In this document: one piece after another, positions 59,722 to 64,000 of the stretch
Numbering within the stretch: position 1 is the stretch's first letter
Layout: every line of letters starts with the position of its first letter
Source of the DNA: Brachybacterium sp042666875
GTDB taxonomy: Bacteria; Actinomycetota; Actinomycetes; Actinomycetales; Dermabacteraceae
Length of the DNA stretch: 64,000 nt
Assembly (NCBI RefSeq): GCF_042666875.1
Contig: NZ_JBHTCX010000012.1
Location: 660,776 to 724,775 of the forward strand
Direction of reading: 5' to 3'
Translations under genes and position numbers: made by a program
The notes under the pieces: generated by a model
The model's input: the letters and a program-made list of their open reading frames with translations, nothing else
Told to the model about the DNA's origin: nothing
Database searches by the model: none

Positions 59722-61137
59722 TCAGCCGACGTCGAGGGCAAGGAGGTCCTCTTCCGTCTCGCGACGCATCAGCGTGCGCAGCTCTCCGTCGCGCACGGAG
59801 ACCACCGCGGGGCGCGGGACGTGGTTGTAGTTCGAGGCCAGGGAGTAGCAGTAGGCGCCGGTCACCGGGACCGAGACCAGGTCACCGCGCTGCACGTCGG
59901 CCGGGAGGTACTCGTCCTTGACGACGATGTCCCCGCTCTCGCAGTGCTTGCCGACCACGCGCACGACTTCGGGGGCGGCGTCGGAGACGCGTCCGGACAG
60001 CAGGCACGAGTAGTCCGCGTCGTACAGCGCAGTGCGCACGTTGTCGCTCATGCCGCCGTCGACCGAGACGTACACGCGGTGATGCGGGCCGCCGAGGTGG
60101 ACGTCCTTGACGGTGCCCACCGAGTACAACGTGTGAGTCGAGGGGCCGGCGATCGCGCGGCCGGGCTCGAAGGACACGTGCGGCACGGGGAGAGAGAGCG
60201 CCGCGGCCTCCTGCTCGATGATCCGGGCGATGCCGGCGGCCAGCTCCTCGGGGGTCGAGGGGGTGTGCTGGGTGTTGTACATGACGCCGAAGCCGCCGCC
60301 GAGGTCGAGCGCGGGGATCTCCCGGCCGAGCTCGTCGCGGACCTGGGCCATCAGCTCCAGCACCCGGCGGGCGGCGATCTCGAAGCCGCCGACGTCGAAG
60401 ATCTGCGACCCGATGTGGGAGTGCAGGCCCACCAGGTCGAGCGTCTCCGGTCGGGCGATCACGCGACGCACCGCCTCGAGGGCGTCCCCGGCGGTCAGGG
60501 AGATCCCGAACTTCTGGTCCTCGTGGGCGGTGGCGATGAATTCGTGGGTGTGGGCCTCGACGCCGGTGGTCACACGCAGCATCACCGAGGCGACCACGCC
60601 GAGCTCCCCGGCGAGACGGGAGACCTGGTCGATCTCCGCCAGGGAGTCGATGACGATGCGCCCGACGCCCGTGGACAGTGCGCGGCGGATCTCCGCATCG
60701 GACTTGTTGTTGCCGTGCAGGGCGATGCGCTCGGTGGGGAAGCCGGCGCGCAGGGCGACCGCGAGCTCACCGCCGGTGGAGACGTCCAGGCCGAGCCCCT
60801 CCTCCTGCATCCACTGCGCCACCGCGGTGCACAGGAACGCCTTGCCCGCGTAGTACACGCCCGACCCGCCGAGATGGGCGAAGGCGCCGGCGAACGCGTC
60901 GCGGAAGCGGACGGCGCGGGAGCGGAAGTCCTGCTCATCGACGACGAAGACGGGGGTGCCGACCTCCTCCGCGATCTCGTGGACGCTGAGGCCGCCGGTG
61001 CGCAGCGAGCCGTCCTCACCGCGCACGGTGGTCTCCGACCACAGTCCGTCGATCAGCGTGTTGACGTCGGTGGGATACGGCAGCCAGGTGGGGGCGGCGT
61101 CGTTGCCGTGGAGGGCTCCGGCCTCGTGGGCGCGCAT
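59722..61137 (-). CDS. lysA: Diaminopimelate decarboxylase
   Basis: 471 residues. Last step of lysine synthesis, PLP-dependent. The PLP lysine is K99 in YYAGKAFL; HSHIGSQI, DLGGGFGVMYN, EPGRAIAGP and GGMSDNVRTALYDA are family motifs. AGGAG precedes ATG 61137. It lies 136 bases before hom on the same strand; both draw on aspartate. argS, which from memory usually precedes lysA in actinobacteria, is replaced here by the trehalose gene on the other strand. Confidence 0.97.
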   Translation of the reverse strand: MRAHEAGALHGNDAAPTWLPYPTDVNTLIDGLWSETTVRGEDGSLRTGGLSVHEIAEEVGTPVFVVDEQDFRSRAVRFRDAFAGAFAHLGGSGVYYAGKAFLCTAVAQWMQEEGLGLDVSTGGELAVALRAGFPTERIALHGNNKSDAEIRRALSTGVGRIVIDSLAEIDQVSRLAGELGVVASVMLRVTTGVEAHTHEFIATAHEDQKFGISLTAGDALEAVRRVIARPETLDLVGLHSHIGSQIFDVGGFEIAARRVLELMAQVRDELGREIPALDLGGGFGVMYNTQHTPSTPEELAAGIARIIEQEAAALSLPVPHVSFEPGRAIAGPSTHTLYSVGTVKDVHLGGPHHRVYVSVDGGMSDNVRTALYDADYSCLLSGRVSDAAPEVVRVVGKHCESGDIVVKDEYLPADVQRGDLVSVPVTGAYCYSLASNYNHVPRPAVVSVRDGELRTLMRRETEEDLLALDVG

Positions 61138-61465
61138 GTCTGCTCCTGTGGTCTGCTCGATGGCCGGTCGCGGGCGCGGCGGCGACTCCCGACCCTAGAC
61201 CGAGCCGGGCCGGCGCTGGAGCCGCGTCCACCCCGCGGGCTCGCCGACGGGGCTGCCGTGCCGGCCCGTCCGGCCGGTCGGTGGGCATCTGTGCTGGTCA
61301 GCGTGCCTGCTGAGACGGCAGCGCGGCCGCCGAGGTGTCCCGGGTGAGTGATCGCACTTGGTAGTCTCCCGATATCGGAGCGGAAGCCGGCCTCCGCCGC
61401 CCTCCGGCAGCGCGACGGCGCGGGCTTCCCGGCCGCTCCCGTTCGAACGTCGCGAAGGAGACACC
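61138..61465. promoter_or_regulatory. Divergent control region between lysA and the trehalose gene
   Basis: 328 bases with no gene. TAGTCT at 61362-61367 could be a -10 for the plus-strand gene, giving a leader of about 90 bases, but no -35 fits well. CCGATATCGG (61369-61378) is a perfect 10-bp palindrome next to it. Nothing convincing was seen for lysA. Confidence 0.35.
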
Positions 61466-63742
61466 GTGCCCGCAGCCGCTTCCCGTCCCGATCCCGGCCA
61501 CCAGCTGGTGGTGGTCGCCAACCGGTTGCCGGTCGACACCCGCACCCTGCCCGACGGGGCGACCGAGTGGGTCACCAGCCCCGGCGGCCTGGTCACCGCG
61601 ATGGAGTCCGTGATGCGCACGGTGGAGTCCGGGGCGTGGGTCGGCTGGGCCGGTTCGCCCGGGGAGCCGCCCGAGCCGTTCGAGGCCGACGGGATGTCCC
61701 TCTACCCGGTCCGTCTCGAGCAGGAGGACATCGAGCGGTACTACGAGGGCTTCTCCAATGCCACGCTGTGGCCGCTGTACCACGACGTCATCGTCGATCC
61801 GGAGTTCCACCGCACCTGGTGGGGCTCCTACGTCGGCACCAACCGGCGCTTCGCCCGCGAGGCCGCGGCCGTCGCCGAGGAGCACGGGACGGTGTGGGTC
61901 CACGACTATCAGCTGCAGCTGGTGCCGCGGATGATCCGCGACGAGCGCAGCGACGTGCGCATCGGATTCTTCAACCACATCCCGTTCCCGCCCGTGGAGC
62001 TGTTCTCCCAGCTGCCCAAGCGCAACCAGATCCTGCGCGGGCTGCTGGGGGCGGACCTGGTGGGGTTCCAGCGTGAGAGCGACGCCCAGAACTTCGTGGC
62101 GGCGGTCCGCAAGCTGCTGGGCTACCACGTGGACGGGCAGACCATCTCGGTCCCCGGTCTGGGCGCCGCCCCGGTGCGCGAGGTCGTGGCCCAGACGTTC
62201 CCGATCTCCATCGACTCCGCCTCGATCTCCGCGCTGACCGAGGATCCGGAGGTGCGCGAGCGGGCCGTCCAGCTGCGCAAGGACCTCGGCGATCCGCAGA
62301 AGATCGTGCTGGGCGTGGACCGCCTCGACTACACCAAGGGCATCCGTCACCGGCTCAAGGCCTGGGGCGAGCTGCTCGACGACGGCTCCGTGGATCCCCA
62401 GGACACCGTCATGGTCCAGGTCGCCACGCCGTCGCGCGAGCGGGTCGAGGCCTACAAGCAGCTGCGCGACGAGGTCGAGCTGACCGTCGGCCGGATCAAC
62501 GGCGACCACTCCTCGATCGGTCGTCCCGCCGTGTCGTATCAGCACCGCTCCTTCGACCGCCGCGACATGACCGCCCTGTTCATGACGGCCGACGTCGTGC
62601 TCGTCACGGCGCTGCGGGACGGGATGAACCTGGTGGCCAAGGAATACGTGGCCTCCCGTCCGGATCTCCAGGGCGTGCTCGTGCTCAGCGAGTTCGCCGG
62701 CGCCGCCGACGAGCTCCGCGCCGCGGTGACGGTCAATCCCCACGACATCGATGACCTGAAGGCCGCGATCCTGCGGGCGCTGACGATGCCGCCGGAGGAG
62801 CAGGAGGAGTCGATGCGCTCCCTGCGCCACCAGGTGATGGAGAACGACGTCCAGGCCTGGGCGCACGCCTTCCTCCACGAGCTGGAGCAGATCGGGCGTC
62901 CCGAGCAGGTGGCCAAGCCTGTCATCCGGCTGACCGGGGACGAGCCCAGCGACCCCGAGGCGGTCGAGTCCGCCCTGCGCGACTTCGCCACCGTCCCGCG
63001 GATCCTCGTGGCCTCCGACTTCGACGGGGTGCTGGCGCCGATCGTCGCCGACCGCGACGCCGTCCAGCCCGACCCCGAGGCCCTGATGGCGCTGCGCGAC
63101 CTCTCCGAGATGCCCGGCGTCGCGGTGGCGCTGGTCTCCGGCAGGGCGCTGAGCAATCTCGACTCCCACACCTCGATGCCGAGCTCGGTGGTGCTGGTCG
63201 GCTCGCACGGCGCCGAGGTCGGTGCGCTGCCGCCGTGGATGCAGGCCGAGGTGCTGGACTCCGCGGCGCTGACCATGTCCCCCGAGAAGGAGGACCTGCT
63301 CGCCGCGATCACCGGCAACCTGAACCGGATCTCCCGCGCGCATCCGGGTGCCGAGGTCGAGACGAAGCCGGCGGCCGCCGTGCTGCACACACGCAACGCG
63401 CGCGGGCGGGGCTCGATCAACGCGACCGAGGCCGCCCTGGAGTACGCGGTCACCCTCCCCGATGTCACCGTCACCCCCGGCAAGGAAGTCGTGGAGTTCT
63501 CGGTCGTCCACACCTCCAAGGGCGCGGCGATCGACGCCCTCGCCCGCGCCAGCGCGGCCGATGCGTGGCTGTACCTGGGCGACGACGTCACCGACGAGTC
63601 CGTCTTCTCCCAGCTCGGCGAGGGCGACGTCGGCATCAAGGTGGGCGGCGGGGACACCGCGGCCCGGCTGCGGATCGAGGACATCGACGCGGTCCGCTCG
63701 CTGCTGCAGCGCCTGGTCGAGCTGCGCGGGCCGCAGGGCTGA
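61466..63742 (+). CDS. Fused trehalose-6-phosphate synthase/phosphatase (OtsA-OtsB)
   Basis: 758 residues from GTG 61466, with AAGGAG before it. Residues ~10-480 are OtsA: VVVANRLPVD, VWVHDYQLQLVPRMI, FFNHIPFPP, R286 and K291 in GVDRLDYTKGI, and ALRDGMNLVAKEYVA. Residues ~510-758 are OtsB, a HAD phosphatase: D518 and D520 in SDFDGVLAP (Val for the usual Thr), and GDDVTDESVF at 706. It should make trehalose from UDP-glucose and glucose-6-phosphate in one polypeptide. Fusions are common in eukaryotes and occur in some bacteria. Trehalose also feeds the GlgE route in actinobacteria. Confidence 0.95.
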   Translation: MPAAASRPDPGHQLVVVANRLPVDTRTLPDGATEWVTSPGGLVTAMESVMRTVESGAWVGWAGSPGEPPEPFEADGMSLYPVRLEQEDIERYYEGFSNATLWPLYHDVIVDPEFHRTWWGSYVGTNRRFAREAAAVAEEHGTVWVHDYQLQLVPRMIRDERSDVRIGFFNHIPFPPVELFSQLPKRNQILRGLLGADLVGFQRESDAQNFVAAVRKLLGYHVDGQTISVPGLGAAPVREVVAQTFPISIDSASISALTEDPEVRERAVQLRKDLGDPQKIVLGVDRLDYTKGIRHRLKAWGELLDDGSVDPQDTVMVQVATPSRERVEAYKQLRDEVELTVGRINGDHSSIGRPAVSYQHRSFDRRDMTALFMTADVVLVTALRDGMNLVAKEYVASRPDLQGVLVLSEFAGAADELRAAVTVNPHDIDDLKAAILRALTMPPEEQEESMRSLRHQVMENDVQAWAHAFLHELEQIGRPEQVAKPVIRLTGDEPSDPEAVESALRDFATVPRILVASDFDGVLAPIVADRDAVQPDPEALMALRDLSEMPGVAVALVSGRALSNLDSHTSMPSSVVLVGSHGAEVGALPPWMQAEVLDSAALTMSPEKEDLLAAITGNLNRISRAHPGAEVETKPAAAVLHTRNARGRGSINATEAALEYAVTLPDVTVTPGKEVVEFSVVHTSKGAAIDALARASAADAWLYLGDDVTDESVFSQLGEGDVGIKVGGGDTAARLRIEDIDAVRSLLQRLVELRGPQG

Positions 63743-63747
63743 GGAGC

Positions 63748-63775
63748 GGGCGGCGAGCGGGCTCGCTCGCCGCCC
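63748..63775 (+). terminator. Terminator hairpin 1 after the trehalose gene
   Basis: A 12-bp perfect stem (GGGCGGCGAGCG/CGCTCGCCGCCC) with a 4-base loop, five bases past the stop. Confidence 0.75.
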
Positions 63776-63822
63776 TCCGCGCCTGAGCGTCGCGTGGAGA
63801 TGCGCGACCTCGTCACATGAGA

Positions 63823-63856
63823 GAGCCGGGGCACCGTGCTGACGGTGCCCCGGCTC
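63823..63856 (+). terminator. Terminator hairpin 2 after the trehalose gene
   Basis: A 15-bp perfect stem with a GCTG loop, about 50 bases after the first hairpin. The bases CATGAGAGAG (63817-63826) lead into it, as at the terminator near 53630. It abuts the insertion sequence end. Confidence 0.75.
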
Positions 63857-63890
63857 CGGGTGTCAGTGCCCGCGACAGTGTCTTGGTTCA

Positions 63891-63945
63891 GGACATCGGA
63901 ATGGGATGTCTCGGGACATCGGCATAGCGTGTTGCAGGACATCGG
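63891..63945 (+). repeat. Three GGACATCGG repeats at 23-bp spacing
   Basis: GGACATCGG occurs at 63891-63899, 63914-63922 and 63937-63945, exactly 23 bp apart. Between the first two, GATGTC (63905-63910) faces GACATC (63915-63920) as an inverted repeat. The spacing is about two helix turns. They are likely transposase-binding sites or part of the transposase promoter region. Confidence 0.85.
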
Positions 63946-63959
63946 CATGAGTCTCAGGC

Positions 63960-64000
63960 ATGTCGAAGCGTCGGTTGGTTGTCACTGCTGTCCTTGCTGG
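63960..64000 (+). CDS. IS481-family transposase, first 13 codons
   Basis: ATG 63960 opens MSKRRLVVTAVLA, the characteristic start of actinobacterial IS481-type transposases, just before their helix-turn-helix. The rest is outside the window, so intactness is unknown. Confidence 0.65.
   Translation, partial: MSKRRLVVTAVLA

Larger units (their letters stand above)
63857..64000 (+). mobile_element. Left end of an IS481-type insertion sequence (cut by window edge)
   Basis: From about 63857 the sequence changes to a repeat-rich, less GC-biased stretch followed by the start of a transposase. The exact terminal base and target duplication cannot be fixed because the other end is outside the window. 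The boundary lies between the terminator hairpin and the first repeat. Confidence 0.6.

Overview
The window is a chromosomal segment of a high-GC Gram-positive actinobacterium. Codons almost always end in G or C, GTG starts are common, and genes are densely packed with many 4-base ATGA or GTGA stop/start overlaps. Marker genes are actinobacterial: NucS mismatch endonuclease, GlgE maltosyltransferase, the DUF2550 gene after atpC, a DUF222/HNH protein, and Rho with a large Arg/Asp/Gly-rich insertion. The overall style suggests Micrococcales, possibly near Brachybacterium/Dermabacteraceae; the genus is inference only.

Layout. 1-1272: 3' part of a RecQ-type helicase. 1315-4390: ligA and a divergent acetyltransferase. 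4320-10627: a minus-strand cassette of GH31 glycosidase, three-part TRAP transporter and AraC-type regulator. 10830-13042: a MetE-like protein coupled to mnmA. 13043-13725: a gene-free stretch with DnaA-box-like sequences and a promoter. 13726-15516: DUF222/HNH gene. 15557-22265: a moxR-DUF58-VWA membrane operon ending in a cysteine desulfurase. 22398-28968: glgX-glgE-glgB glucan genes. 28994-34249: a thioredoxin-like TPR protein, a pair of unknown envelope proteins, nucS and nagA. 34289-47014: the run rpmE-prfA-prmC-threonylcarbamoyl-AMP synthase-wecA-atpI-atpBEFHAGDC-DUF2550 (read on the minus strand). 47145-53591: a LacI-controlled sugar cassette with a Gfo/Idh/MocA-aldo/keto reductase fusion divergent from an ABC importer. 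53704-61137: rho, thrB, thrC, hom, lysA. 61466-63742: fused trehalose-6-phosphate synthase/phosphatase. 63857-64000: left end of an IS481-type element cut by the window edge.

From memory, two gene orders match the M. tuberculosis backbone: iscS-mnmA-metE-like-ligA, and lysA-hom-thrC-thrB-rho-rpmE-prfA-prmC-sua5-wecA-atp-DUF2550 with nucS, a thioredoxin-like gene, glgB and glgE further on. Against that backbone the GH31/TRAP/AraC cassette, the DUF222 gene, nagA and the LacI/fusion/ABC cassette look like insertions.

The strongest regulatory picture is 50138-50368. Two identical 14-bp palindromes lie just downstream of two divergent promoters, one driving the ABC importer and the other the fusion gene plus the lacI-type gene. 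The most unusual items are that bifunctional oxidoreductase, the GH31 enzyme paired with a carboxylate-type TRAP transporter, the probable CTG start of atpB, an 11-bp hairpin between atpA and atpG, and three 23-bp-spaced repeats at the IS481-type end.
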